The notes: a model not told the origin generated them from the sequence alone. DNA of 64,000 nt from Nannochloris sp. 'desiccata' (GCA_019044685.2 JAGTXX020000003.1:1488001-1552000), one strand, 5' to 3'. Numbered from the stretch's first letter, positions 12,147 through 23,408 are shown. Numbers and translations are program-made.

Positions 12147-15100
12147 CTACACACCTGGTGACTGTAAATTCCAATGATTCATAAACAAAGCTTGATACAC
12201 TTTCTTCGCTTTATCAGGTCCTATCGCTCTCCCTTGCCCCATTTCCCCCTTCAACCCAACCAACAAACCTTGCGCCACAGCTACACCACCTCTCCCACTT
12301 TGAATTCCTTCTCTCAAGGCCCTTTTATAATCATTGTACAACAATTTCGGTACGGGATAATTGTGTAATATGACTGATGCAGCATCTGGTCCTAATCCTG
12401 GTATTTCAATCAACATACGACCCCATATGTCATGGACAGTTGTACTGCCTTGATTCTGTTGTCGCATATGATCCTTAAAGGCATCAAACGATAAAGGAGT
12501 AGTAGTATTCTGAGCACTACTATTTCCAAGGTCTGAGTAGAAGTGGACGACTGCTCCAGTCATCGATTGATACAAACGAAAGGTTTCTTGCACCCCCTTG
12601 GTTCTCAAAATATGAAATCCGTCGATTACTTCAGTCGAACCAGCAGCAGTTTTAATCGTCTTCACATCTCGAGGATTGGGTAACATCTCTGGATCTCCTT
12701 CTATAAGGTAGTATCTGTTTCGAAGACCACATCGATTTAAAAAATATTTTTGAGAGGTGTATCGGTTTGAATCTTTAATCGAAGAAAGTAAATCAGTCAA
12801 CGACTTTCTTTCTAAGATATAATCCAATACATATTCGGTACTGGGATTACGGCGACTCCGCGCGACCCATAAGGCATCCCCAATCGGCAAAGTTCTGTGT
12901 TCTACTGCAAGTCCCGCACCACGCATGCGAGATAAATGAACTTGCAGAGCTTCATTACGATTTGCAGTACCACTGCGACTGTACTGTTCTCTGCCATCGA
13001 CTAACAAGACCACTTCGTACTCTTCAGAGAATCTACGATTGGGGGGCAATGGCGGCAATCGAACATCAGCTTCTTGCACCCACCAACCTTGATTTTGTCG
13101 CTGTTGCTGCTGTTGCTGCTGATTTGGCGGTTGTGAATTATTAATGTAGTCAGGTTGAGAGGGTTGTGAATTAGGATCTAATCTAGGACGATTGACTGGT
13201 TGTGACCCTGTACGAATATGACCCCTTCCATTATTATCATTTGCAATACCACCATTAGTACCATTTATGTTACCCCCAGAAGGTTGGCGGGTAATAGGCA
13301 CACCTGCTGCCACCGCTGCTGCTGTAGCTGCAGCGACATTCGCTCTGATATCTTCTCTATAAATAGTAGCTCGTGCTTCTTGCACTTTCCTCTGCTGTTC
13401 ATTTTGTACTTTTTCTATTTCTTTTTCTTCATCTGATGAACTTTCTTCTTCTCCAGCGGAGCTCATCAGAGTAACTATCTCTACTGCATTTTCTATACTA
13501 CCAAGTGATTTTCTTAAAGCTTTTCTTGCTTTCTTATCACTAAAGCCCATTTCCATCATCAGTGCTACATGCTCATCTGAAACACGGTGCTTCCGAGGAC
13601 GGGGACCGCCATGAGGACGAGGGTGGCGGTCTTCATCTTGTTGTTGTTGTTGTGGGGGTGGTCTTTCTCCTCGACATTGAGCTGCGGTGGGAATGCGGTT
13701 ATAGTCATCGTCTTCATCGCTACTGCCCCCTGCTAAATCTAAGAATATGTCATTTCTTTTACTATTAACTAGATAGCTACCTCTGCTGACACCGGCATTA
13801 CGAACAGGAGGTGCATGGCGAGAAGTAGTAGCTGGATGTTTCGGTGGCCTCTCCCCTCTGCACCCTCTGCCTCTCCCTCTACCAGTCAACCGCTGAGCTA
13901 ATGACATTTCTAAAGGATCTGCAGCATCATCAACATCATAATCTTCTTCTGCTGGGGGCCATACTGAGGAGCCTCCACCAGACGCTCGCCCCAGTGCTGC
14001 TACTGCTGCAGCACTCCTCATAGCAGCAGTTGATGGTGCAGCCCCTACATCTAAAGATCCAGACCCTGCTCTGGCTGCAGCAGAAGAAGGTCGCCTTAAT
14101 GCAGCAGAAGGTAGGGCCCCAGGTCCTAGCCCAGCAGCTTCCTGTGCTTGCCGTGCCGCTGCAGCAGCTGCAGCACCACCGCTTGCCGGCCTCTCTTCAA
14201 TTTGAAATAGCAACGGACCAGTAGCTGGTAATCCAACAACAGGGCTTACTTTACCACGTGTGACTGCATCTCTGTACAATTTCTCTGCTAACGCCAGTCC
14301 TTCAAATGTTAATTTGATTTTTTTGGGGTTGGAGTACTCTGCTGCAAGTCCGTTGTTCACGACGGTTTTCCAAGAAGACCATCCACTATAAAATTGCTGT
14401 ACATTTTCACGTCTAAATCCACCTTGAGGGGCAGCTTCAGTCAGAATTGGTTTATTTGACAATCCACTCGCTTCAGCACGCGACATCAGTTCGTGTTTAG
14501 TTAAGAATTCCAACTTTTCAGGGCCCCGTTGAGCTTGTAAAAGGCAAATAAGAAATGCGTAGTTGGCTGTACCGATATTAGGAGTATAGGGTTTTTTAGG
14601 CTTAGGCAGAGGAGGATCTCGATGAGCACTAGTAGCAGCAGGAGCGGCGCCAGGTGCTCCACTAGTCGTGGTGGTGTCTACTTTTCCACCCCTCCCAGAT
14701 CCACGCCCACTTCTCGCCGCTGTTGTTGCTGCACTTGCCGTTGCAGCAGCTGCAGCTCTTCTTCCAGGTACATCTATACCATTAGGCGATTCTTGTCCAA
14801 AACTGGTTCTACGAATCTGAGGAGCTGGTAGATCAGGTGCAGCATTAGCAATGACATTTCGTCTTCTTTTTGCCGCTTCCGCTACTCGCAATGTTGCTCT
14901 AGCTGTTTGAAGCTGCTGTAGCTCTTGTTCGTCTGGTTTTTCTTGGGGGTAGGATGTAAACAGCTCGTCTCGAATAATCTATAAAAAAAATGATGACAAC
15001 CAAATGACTACTAGCAGAAAGAAACATTTATTTAATAATAGTGAAGTCGGTGGCGGAGAAAAATAAATTAAATTAAACATACATTGGCCATGGATGCCCC

Positions 15101-15367
15101 TATTCCCTTGACTTCTTGCGCGCTTTTCGCATCATAGACACGAAAGGGGTAGTCTCTTAGGTTGTCCAGGGCTATTTTTAGGTTGCGTGTCAAGTTATCT
15201 GAATGGTAGTCTGAACCATTATCTATTGCGAGAGCAATCCGCATTCTTCTAACCTCTTCTAAAAAGCAATATAGAAGATTGTTTGCAGGGCAAGCGCATG
15301 GTAATTGGTCAGCCTGCTGATCTGCAACCATGGCTGCTTTGTGGGCAGCAGGGGTGTAGTTTCCCAT
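12147..15367 (-). CDS. MUS81: MUS81 structure-specific endonuclease, enlarged, with UBA-like insertion
   Basis: Catalytic subunit of the MUS81-EME1 nuclease that cuts branched recombination and replication intermediates. Exon 1 is 15367-15083 and exon 2 is 14978-12147, phase 0; 1038 residues, about twice the usual length. Exon 1 holds an N-terminal helix-hairpin-helix segment (NLLYCFLEEVRR ... AQEVKGIGASMAN). Residues about 218-320 form the winged-helix region. The ERCC4 nuclease signature is intact (IGDALWVARS ... LDYILERKSLTDLLSSIKD, about 795-825). The C-terminal HhH (IPGLGPDAASVIL) and a terminal FMNHWNL segment follow. The extra length is Ala/Gly/Gln/Asn-rich and contains, at about 555-600, a UBA-like segment beginning EHVALMMEMGFSDKKARKAL. 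Confidence 0.95.
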
Positions 15368-15797
15368 TTTTATTCAAGTACAAATAATTATGATCAGAGT
15401 AAATTATTTCAGGTGATCGACCAACATAGCATGCTGCCGCTATTTATAAAGGTGGCCATAAACTATCAAAATATATTTACCAATTAAATATGAATTTCGG
15501 GGCAATTATATCATCAATTATATGAAGGATTTGAAACGCTTTTGTTTCCTAAACGTCAATGCTGGGCAGCACACCGCGGCACGGCCCACTAACCTTTCGA
15601 CACCCCCACAGCTTGCGTTTGTAAATATATGTAACATGGCCTGGCCCCTTCGTGTCATTATCAATAAATAAGTCTCGACAGATTCAACAAACCACCATTT
15701 AAATATTAAAAAGGTCCATAGACCTCCAAAGAATAATTTTTGAAAACGCCGCCCACCATTTTCTATACGCCTTGAATTTGCGTTGCCGACACTTCTA
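15368..15797. promoter_or_regulatory. Divergent promoter region, MUS81 / orphan gene
   Basis: This 430-nt gap separates two divergent start codons. A TATA-like TTTATAAAG occurs near 15442 on the + strand, about 75 nt from the MUS81 start. AT-rich; no reading frame or repeat stands out. Confidence 0.35.
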
Positions 15798-17209
15798 ATG
15801 GCGTATCCTGGAGATATATTGCCTTCGAATATTCAAAATGGAGATTTGCGTCCCACTTTGGAGCCTGAGAAGGAGTCTCCAGTGGGAAATGAGCAGGTAG
15901 GAGAAAAACGCCTTTTGGCCGAAGATTCAAGCACAGCAGCTTCTTCAACTGGAAGCACCCCAGCGGCTTTTTCCGCGCTTGCATTACCTCTACAGAGTTT
16001 AAATAATGTATATGAGGAAGTTCCTGCCTGCCAAAGGCCTCCTGAAATCACTCCTCGCGGGATCAGAAGAACAAAGCCACTGCGACAAAAGGAAGGTGTC
16101 TTCATACAGCCCTGGGAGTTCAAGTGAGTATATAGCTCATGATAATTAAATTCTGTGTATTTATCTACCTGATTTGTGTCTGTTAAACTGTTCACTAACT
16201 TTAAAGCAGGTTTGAGTTGCTTTCGGAGCTGAAACTCAGCCACGCCAATAAAGGTGGCCCCCAAGGAAAAAAACAGCCATTGCCGGCTAAAAAGAAGACA
16301 GCGCCTACCATCAGGAAGATTCAATCTGCAAGCTCGACTATGGCTACAGTCAGTGGCGACTCCGCAAGTCGCTTGACCGAGGTAGAGTCCCCCTCATTAG
16401 GTGCCTCGGCTGCCGGCCATCGTAGGCAATACGGCAAGTTGCACACTACCAGAGTCGAATTTCTCTTAAAGAAGTACCTTCAAGATCCTTCTGATGTTTT
16501 AATAAATGGACAGGAACAAGAACTTGATAGTGCGATACCTGCTGAGGGACAAGTTCGCCCTCCTGCTTGTGCCGCCGCAGCTCTGATTCCGCCCTCCCCT
16601 CGCTATAAGAAGCATCCTGAGAACTTCCCAAAACGCGCAACCAAATCAATCATGCAAGTGAAAGGGGAGCAAGATGCTGCTGTGCGTGCTATGCAGCACG
16701 CGCCCCGTCAATTTCATGCTAAAACCATCCCTCTGGAAGTAGCTGCCCCTCGTGGTCTTAAGAAGCCTACCACGAGCGTTACCAGCGTATCTGCTGAAAT
16801 CGCCATCACTTCACAGAAGAACATCATTGAAGGTATATCTATCAAGCTCACACCCCGTGGATCCATTTCATCAAAGACTGTGCCTCCCTCAACGACAGAG
16901 CCACGCTACGCTTTGCTGGTTGCTGACTCTGTATTACGGAGGTACAGTGCTGTAAACCAAGCATCTTTAGACAATAGTATTGGAGATACTTTTGGTGCAT
17001 CCAGTGGTGGTTTGCAAAAGTGGCTGTCCTGGCCTGCTCGAAATGAAGATCAAAATGAGCCTTCAGCGCACTTGCAACCGGGGGCGCAGTTGCCTCAGCG
17101 GCCACAATCTGCTCGTCTTCGCAGAGGGAGCCAGAGCCCAGTTTTGAACAACAGTCAGTTACCCGACATTGTTGAAAAAGGCCCAGATCAGTTGAAAGAA
17201 TTCCATTAA
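15798..17209 (+). CDS. Hypothetical basic protein, function unknown
   Basis: Not recognised. Exon 1 is 15798-16123 and exon 2 is 16210-17209; the 86-nt intron splits a Lys codon and joins QPWEFK to FELLSELKLSHANK. The 441-residue product is rich in Ser, Pro, Ala and Lys and appears largely disordered. Recognisable patches are the basic ITPRGIRRTKPLRQ near residue 90, a Lys-rich KKQPLPAKKKTAPTIRK near 125, and a second ITPRG-like element (KLTPRGS) in the C-terminal half. No signal peptide, membrane helix or catalytic motif is visible. The coding call rests on the clean splice, ATG start and open length. It shares its promoter gap with MUS81. Confidence 0.65.
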
Positions 17210-17442
17210 CAATTGATAAGAACAAATTCGCATCGGACTATGGGAGGCGTCCAAGAAGCCTGCCACCAAGAGTCGGGAATTTAGTTTCTCCGTGAATTGT
17301 GATGTTTAGCAGCAAATTTCTGACCTTGTTTGCTCTGATTGTTCTCTGCATACATATAATTTATACTTCCATGTTGCAATAATCTATTTTCAAATGCTAA
17401 GCATAACCTAGACACCGTGTAATATAGATTTCTTGAGCAACC

Positions 17443-18476
17443 ATGCACGCCTTCAATTTACGCGGCTCTATTTTACTCGCTGCAGTAGCCTTGCTCTATA
17501 TACCCCACCATGTAAATGCACAGCAGAATTTTAACCTCGACAAGCTTCAATTTTCGGGCTCAACGACGCTCCCGACGCATAAGACATTGCCAAGTCCCAC
17601 AGCGCCACCATCTCCACCACCTCCAGTCATTTTGCTCCCTACAACCCCTCCAGTTGATGCGGTACCTCCACCAACTGTAACAGGGCCTATTACCCAACCT
17701 CCTTTACTGAATAGCGTCCCCGCTCAAGCAGCAACAACGGCTGCAGGTGTCTGCGCAACCCCTCTGGAATTTCTGCAGTGCAGAGACAACGTTGGCACTT
17801 TCCTAGCTGCGATGCAGGTAAGAACACACAGTATACTTTCACTGTGTATTATTTAATTCTCATTTTTATTGGTATTCTCTACTAAAAATCTACCGATCCT
17901 TAAAATCTTCTTCAGGCAGCAGGTCTGAATAATTTTCTCACTTCCCGAACAGCAGTTCAAACTATCTTTGTGCCTACAGACACAGCATTCAATGCTCTAC
18001 TCCAATCCCAGGGTCTTACATCTACCCAGCTATTACAAAATACACAAACTTTGAAATACATATTACAAAATCATATATTGCCCAACGTAGAAGTACGAGT
18101 GGCTGATATGGTCATAGGTGCCTCTTGGCCTACCATCAACCCCAATGAACAGTTAACAGTGCAATCTCCCGTAGCTGCTGCTATAGCAAATGGGGATTTA
18201 CGGGCTTGTAATACTTTGATTCAAGAAACAAATGTGGTGTTGGTGCCTGCTGGTGCTTTTGCTGCTGCAGGAACAGCAGCTGTGGCAACAGCAGCACCTG
18301 TTCCTGCTTCGACTGTTGCTACTACTGCTCCAGTAGCTGCTCCTCAAGTTGCCCAGCAAGTTGCTACTACTCAACAAAAACAGGTAGTACAGCAGCAACA
18401 GCAAGTGCAAGCTTCAGCTCCCGCGGCTTTTTCATCAGAGCTGGATATTACTAAAATAAATGCAAACTTCGGGTAG
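17443..18476 (+). CDS. Secreted fasciclin (FAS1)-domain protein
   Basis: Predicted extracellular adhesion or cell-wall protein. Exon 1 is 17443-17817, the intron is 17818-17915, exon 2 is 17916-18476, phase 0; 311 residues. The N-terminus is a typical signal peptide (RGSILLAAVALLYIPHHVNA, cleavage before QQ). A Pro/Thr-rich stalk (about 45-100) with PPSPPPP resembles hydroxyproline-rich wall proteins. One FAS1 domain follows, with H1 (TIFVPTDTAFNALL), H2-like (LKYILQNHILPN) and a C-terminal strand (TLIQETNVVLVPAGAF). The tail is Ala/Thr/Gln-rich. No C-terminal hydrophobic anchor is seen, so it is probably released or wall-bound. Confidence 0.88.
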
Positions 18477-18720
18477 TGGCTTCGACTCGCTTTCTAATAA
18501 CATAGTAGTACCTTACTAGATTCAACTAGTGATCTTTTTTTATCCCTTCAACATTTCTTCTTCCATTTCTTTGTCACGTGAGTAGTTGCTGTTTATTCTG
18601 ACGTGGTTATGTTTCAACTTTTGTAAAACAAATGGTATATGTGGTATATAACAAAGCAAAGGATGAAATTGAAATATATTTAATTTTTCTTTTGATCAGA
18701 CCACCGTCACCAGCAGGAAC

Positions 18721-18761
<41 letters not shown>

Positions 18762-18811
18762 AAACCTCCATTAACAGAGATAAAAGAGTTCTATATAGAG
18801 CTATTCTTTAT
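18477..18811. other. Convergent intergenic region with poly-T tract
   Basis: This 335-nt gap lies between the 3' ends of the FAS1 gene and eIF3j. It holds a TGTAA motif at 18622-18626, 146 nt after the FAS1 stop, and an uninterrupted T run at 18723-18755. Confidence 0.45.
18723..18755. repeat. Poly-T tract, about 33 nt
   Basis: An uninterrupted run of about 33 T on the + strand (poly-A on the strand of eIF3j, 57 nt after its stop). It could be a microsatellite or a relic of a reverse-transcribed poly(A) tail; no flanking duplication or retrocopy is visible. Confidence 0.85.
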
Positions 18812-19486
18812 CTACATAAACTCAAAATCATCTCCTTCTCCAGCATCATCATAAATATAATCTTCTAATCCGGCAGACCCACGATCTCTGCCAAGGTTCA
18901 ATGTAGCTTTCTTTGTAGACTTTTTACCGCCAACAGCAGCCTTTTCAGCCTTGAGTTTATCTGATCTGATACCTGCCACCACAGTTTCAATGTCCTTTGC
19001 TTCAGAAGCTGTTAAAGGGCGCAAAGCGGCATGTAATAAAGCTTTCATGCCCGCTTTATAAGAGGCAGCGTTGCCTTTGGAGTGAGGTAACAAGTATTTT
19101 GCAGCTACAGCCTTGCCCAGATCATCAAAATCTTTTGCGCTTTTAGGGACAAAGGTCTCCAGATTAATGCTCTTGCCAAATAAATCCATAGTGGCTTCGT
19201 AATCTGCGTCTTCGACAAGGCGCTGTTGTCTGAGTTTTTCGGCAATGGGATCATCGAGCGGGCCTTCATCTACAGCAGAGACTAAACCTCTAGATTCGTC
19301 ATATTTAGAGACACGAGGCTTTGCAGCTTGTGTTTGGGGGATGTTTGACTTCCATTTGGGCTCGTCTTCTTCAGCGTCCTCATCATCGAAGGTTTTAGGA
19401 GGAACAGCAGCGGCTGCAGGAGCGCCATTCACAACGGTAGGCACAGGAACCTCCTCAGTGTCCCAATCTTCCCAAGAATCGCCCAT
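18812..19486 (-). CDS. EIF3J: Translation initiation factor eIF3 subunit j
   Basis: Loosely bound eIF3 subunit (yeast Hcr1) that helps 40S-mRNA binding and ribosome recycling. Single exon of 224 residues, near the family length. The acidic N-terminus starts MGDSWEDWD, typical of the family. The core shows DEPKWK and the conserved segment running from ADYEATMDLFG to FVPKSAKDFDDLGKAV. Lys-rich sequence follows, and the C-terminus ends acidic and aromatic (LEDYIYDDAGEGDDFEFM). Start is the ATG at 19486. Confidence 0.93.
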   Translation of the reverse strand: MGDSWEDWDTEEVPVPTVVNGAPAAAAVPPKTFDDEDAEEDEPKWKSNIPQTQAAKPRVSKYDESRGLVSAVDEGPLDDPIAEKLRQQRLVEDADYEATMDLFGKSINLETFVPKSAKDFDDLGKAVAAKYLLPHSKGNAASYKAGMKALLHAALRPLTASEAKDIETVVAGIRSDKLKAEKAAVGGKKSTKKATLNLGRDRGSAGLEDYIYDDAGEGDDFEFM

Positions 19487-20281
19487 TTTGCGTGAAAGAG
19501 CAGGTTAGATTCTCAGAAAAGGGTAAACAAACCTGTACTTTTGCAGCGCTAAAGTGGGCAGCAAAGGATGTTTGAATATCCTATAGTTTAAAATAAAGTT
19601 AGTCTAGGAGCAGTGATCCTTCGCAGCGCCGACCTCCACGCTGCGTTGATGACTAACTACTTACTAGAAAAGACCTTGTATTGCTGTTTAGAGAGCTTTA
19701 AAAGGCTCATAGGAGCCGCTAAAGTGTACCCTCGAAATGTACCTCTGAGGCTGACTTAAAATATGTTTACGACATATGAACGCCATTGGGGCACTCGTCA
19801 AGGTAATGTTCAGTTATAAAGTATATTACTCCATTGAAGCAGCGATAAGACGATATTTTGGTGTAGCCTTCTCGATTGCTTTGGAATCACTTGCGAGTCC
19901 AATAATATATTTAATACAGCGCTTTTAATCAGGTATAAAACTCGGATGAGGTAGGCAGATGTATGCAAATATATATAACGGGCGCCAAGGCTTTCGAGCG
20001 AGCTAGAATGCTAGGGATCAGGGCTCTCGAATTCACATCCTGAGTTCATTTTCTCTTGCACGTAGCTTGTTCAGCCAAATACCGCCAATATAAAAATGCA
20101 AATCTGCATTGGTGTAAATTCCATGACTGGGATGACTGCCTGGTGAATTTATCTTATTTCAAATATATATTTTCCCTCTCACAAATTCCTCGCTCCCATT
20201 TCAATTTCTTTTTTATTTCTCAATCAGGACAAGAAGCTGGATTGATTGCACACAGAGGATATACGCATAGCATTTTAGAGC
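19487..20281. promoter_or_regulatory. Divergent region, eIF3j / CNOT2
   Basis: At 795 nt this is the longest gap of the window. It serves both promoters. A pyrimidine-rich stretch ending in CAG at about 20205-20226 looks like a splice acceptor, so CNOT2 may have a 5' UTR intron. AT-rich, including ATATATAAC near 19968. No gene is supported. Confidence 0.35.
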
Positions 20282-22087
20282 ATGAATATCAATCAAAGTG
20301 GGTTCCCACAATTTCCACAAGGTGGTGGTGGAGGAGGACAAGGCCAACCTGGCACCGCTGGGAGCTTTGGTCTCGGAGGAGGAATGCAAAATTTACAGAA
20401 TCTCGGTGGCCAGCAATTCCCACAAGGCCTACAAGGACAACTTCAAGGTAGGCCAGGTGGATTGGGGGGACTTGGGCAAGGAGGAGCAGGTCTGGGACAA
20501 CCACAACAGCAGCAGCAAAGGATGGGCGGTGGCGGCCTTGGTGCTGGTTTTCAAATTAACTTGGGAGGTGCAGCAGGTGGGCCAGGACGGATGGGTGTCC
20601 CTGGTCAGCAACAACCACAGCAATCTCAATATGGAGCTACTGGTAACGGAATGCAAGGAATGAGGCTCGGTGCACCAGGTGGACTTAACCCTGCTAGCTA
20701 CCAATCAATGCCTCAACAACAACAAGCAGGAGGATCAATGCAACAGCAAGGCTTACCTGGCCGACCTGGAGCTCCACTCTCTGCTATAGGAAATCTTGGT
20801 GGACCTGGTGCAGGCAACCTCGCAGGATTCCAACAACCACAGCAGCAGCAGCAGCAGCAGCGTGTAGGTGGCGTTGGTCTTGGTGGTGGGATGGCAGGAG
20901 GGGGCCTTGCAGGATTACCTAGAGGCGGTGCAGGCATTGGTGGTGTAGGTGGTGCGAGTACATACAGTAACCCTCCATCTGGGGATTTAATGTCAATTTT
21001 AAATAAAGCTGGTGGCGGTATGGGTAGACAAGAAGAAGGTCCGCCTAGTTTCAATGCTGCTGATTTTCCCTCGTTATCTTCAGCGGGACAATCTGGCGGG
21101 AGAGATTCTTCACAAGATGGCGCGAATGAAACATTTGCAGCATTAGTAAATAGCCAAAAGGGATTAGGTGGAATGATGGGTACCGGTGCTGGTGGTGGTG
21201 CACAAGGGGCTCCGTTTGGTGAGGAAGACTTTCCTGCATTACCAGGTGCTGGTCTCGGCGGCAGCGGTGGTGGTGGTCTTGGTAGACAAGAAGGTGCAGC
21301 CGGAGCAGCACAATTACACCAACTCCAGCAACAAATGGGTGTAGCAGACCAATTTGAAAATTTACGGCTTCAGCAGCAACAACAACAACAGCATCTCTTA
21401 CAGCAGCAGCAGCAAGGTGTTGGAGTTGGAGTTGGAGTGAAGCAACCACCTGCAGCTGGTGCTTCTCCTTCCAAGCCTGGCACCAGTGGTCCTGATCGCT
21501 TTGGATTATTAGGTCTTCTCAGTGTTATTAGAATGACAGATCCAGATGTGACTACTCTTGCACTGGGCACCGACCTCACAACGCTCGGACTGAATCTCAA
21601 TTCACCTGAAGCCTTGTGGAAGACATTTGCCTCCCCCTGGGCAGACGGTGCTGGTAAACCTGAACCAGATTTTCGTACCCCGTCGTGTTATCTTACCCCT
21701 CCTCCAAGGCTGACTCCAGCGTATTTTGGTCGATTTCAACCAGATACGTTGTTTTATATTTTTTACGGGATGCCTGGAGATGAAGCGCAAGTGTATGCTG
21801 CAGATGAATTATCGAACCGTGGATGGTATTACCATAAAGAACTGAAGACGTGGTTGACAAGGGCACCGAATACGGAGCCATTGCAAAAGACAGATAGATT
21901 TGAAAGAGGATCTTTCTTTTTGTTTGATCCTTCGACGTGGAATGTAGTTTCGAAAGAAAATTTTACAGTGACGTTTGAAGCTTTGGAAAGGCCATCTGGA
22001 CTGCTGAAATCTGTTGCTGGTGTTAATACTGGAGGAGGTGTAGCTGGAGTAGCACCTCAGGGGCCTTTGCCAGTATCAGCAAAATGA
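20282..22087 (+). CDS. CNOT2: CCR4-NOT complex subunit 2 (NOT2)
   Basis: Scaffold subunit of the CCR4-NOT mRNA deadenylation complex. Single exon of 601 residues. The N-terminal two thirds is Gly/Gln/Pro low complexity with several poly-Gln runs encoded by CAG/CAA. Within it sit two short conserved elements typical of NOT2 proteins, NAADFPSLSS and EEDFPALPG. The C-terminal NOT2/3/5 domain begins near residue 400 (DRFGLLGLLSVIRMTDPDVT) and includes ALGTDLTTLGLNLNS, LYHTFASPW-like LWKTFASPW, the YFGRFQPDTLFYIFYGMPGD segment and WYYHKELKTWLTR. A TGTAA motif lies 77 nt after the stop. Confidence 0.95.
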   Translation: MNINQSGFPQFPQGGGGGGQGQPGTAGSFGLGGGMQNLQNLGGQQFPQGLQGQLQGRPGGLGGLGQGGAGLGQPQQQQQRMGGGGLGAGFQINLGGAAGGPGRMGVPGQQQPQQSQYGATGNGMQGMRLGAPGGLNPASYQSMPQQQQAGGSMQQQGLPGRPGAPLSAIGNLGGPGAGNLAGFQQPQQQQQQQRVGGVGLGGGMAGGGLAGLPRGGAGIGGVGGASTYSNPPSGDLMSILNKAGGGMGRQEEGPPSFNAADFPSLSSAGQSGGRDSSQDGANETFAALVNSQKGLGGMMGTGAGGGAQGAPFGEEDFPALPGAGLGGSGGGGLGRQEGAAGAAQLHQLQQQMGVADQFENLRLQQQQQQQHLLQQQQQGVGVGVGVKQPPAAGASPSKPGTSGPDRFGLLGLLSVIRMTDPDVTTLALGTDLTTLGLNLNSPEALWKTFASPWADGAGKPEPDFRTPSCYLTPPPRLTPAYFGRFQPDTLFYIFYGMPGDEAQVYAADELSNRGWYYHKELKTWLTRAPNTEPLQKTDRFERGSFFLFDPSTWNVVSKENFTVTFEALERPSGLLKSVAGVNTGGGVAGVAPQGPLPVSAK

Positions 22088-22501
22088 GCGAGTGAGCTAG
22101 TGGACAAAGTATTGAGGAGTGTTCTTTTTCTTTGAACGCATTACTTGGTTTCTATTTTCCTGCTGTAATGTGCATTTCTCTGTATTGTTTCGTTTAAATT
22201 CCCATGTAAAAGTAGATGAATACGCGGGAATATTAGAAGTTTAAGACGGTGGGAGCCTGCTGTTGGAGGCCAACAGCTGAGAACATCAAGAAGAAAAATA
22301 GAAATATCTCTTTTGAACCTCAGCTCTAGTCTAAACAAAATTGAAAATCTCGTAGGATTGATTTTTTCCCCTATTATAAGACGACATCTCTACTCCCAAA
22401 TTGCGGACTCTGGAATCAATAATTACTGGCAATTCACTTAATTTAGATCACTTTTGTTTTCCTACAGAAGTTGATCAGCGTTGCCATAAAGTACTTCAAC
22501 C
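22088..22501. other. Intergenic region, CNOT2 3' end and EF-hand gene promoter
   Basis: This 414-nt gap between same-strand genes holds TGTAA at 22164-22168, a likely poly(A) signal for CNOT2. The rest is AT-rich and featureless. Confidence 0.35.
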
Positions 22502-23180
22502 ATGACAAATCGTGACGAAACGCCATCAGAGGTACGTATTTTATTGAGGACCCCATTTTCATAAAGTTTCTTATTTGAGGCAATCTTTCCAGCCGCTCTC
22601 TTCCGTTCATTCCCAAACCTTCTCCCTTTCTCCTCGTTACACCCACACATTGCAGATCTTCCGAAGATTAGACAAAGATCATAGCGGTTGGTTAAATGTT
22701 CTTGAACTACGCGCAGCTTTAGACAATGGAGGTTTCCACTATGACGTCAACTCAGTTCAAGCAATGATGCGATTATTCTCAGGAAGACTTGGCAACACGT
22801 CTTTAAACGAACCACAATTCAGACAACTTCACACTTGGTTGGAGGAGACTATGCGTATTTTCGCTGACTCACGCCCTCCAGGTGCTCAAAGCCTTGATCG
22901 TGCCGCTGCAAAAACAGCCTATGGAACTATACTAAACCAAGAATGTTTAAAACTAGGCTTAAAGCCAGAGCATTGTGTAGTCGATGACCGTGCCTTTGAC
23001 GCCTTTCTAGAAACTGCTGATCCTGATTCGAATGAATCTATTGATGGACCTGAATTTGTACAGGGGGCTGTTGCTCTTAGAGGATTGTTATCAGTGTTTA
23101 AAGCATACGACGTCGACAGAGATGGGAAAATCACAATGAAATTCTCGCAATTGCTGTTTGCTATGGCGCATGTGATTTAG
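22502..23180 (+). CDS. Penta-EF-hand calcium-binding protein (ALG-2/PDCD6-like)
   Basis: Predicted Ca2+ sensor of the penta-EF-hand family. Exon 1 is only 10 codons (22502-22531); exon 2 is 22656-23180, phase 0; 184 residues, matching the family. EF1 (DKDHSGWLNVLE) has all canonical ligands. The following segment (FSGRLGNTSLNEPQF) is a degenerate second hand, and a spacer of about 25 residues (RPPGAQSLDRAAAKTAYG) interrupts the usual helix. The third recognisable hand, DPDSNESIDGPEF, is plausible. The last pair, DVDRDGKITMKFS, lacks the final Glu, as expected for the dimerising EF5 region. The C-terminus ends LLFAMAHVI. Which PEF subgroup it belongs to cannot be settled by eye. Confidence 0.85.
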
Positions 23181-23186
23181 ATATTT

Positions 23187-23204
23187 TTGATTGATTGATT
23201 GATT
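23187..23204. repeat. Short TTGA tandem repeat
   Basis: About four copies of a 4-nt unit immediately after the EF-hand stop codon. Confidence 0.7.
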
Positions 23205-23408
23205 ATTTTACTTTTGACTCAATGGATGTATTACAAGCGCGTGCTAGCAAATGTATTTATATATATAGTTCCACAATGTAACAAAAGACGTCTTCTCATA
23301 ATAATTTAGAATCAATGTCGAGAAAGAAAGAAAGAAAATCGATTCTATCTGTTCTTCTTTTCTATTTACCTTATTTCTTAGCAGACTTGGGAGCCTTTAT
23401 AGCAGGAG

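Noticed and set aside
12962..14831. Several + strand frames across the MUS81 gene
   Set aside because: They are antisense shadows of the Ala/Gly/Gln-rich codons of MUS81.
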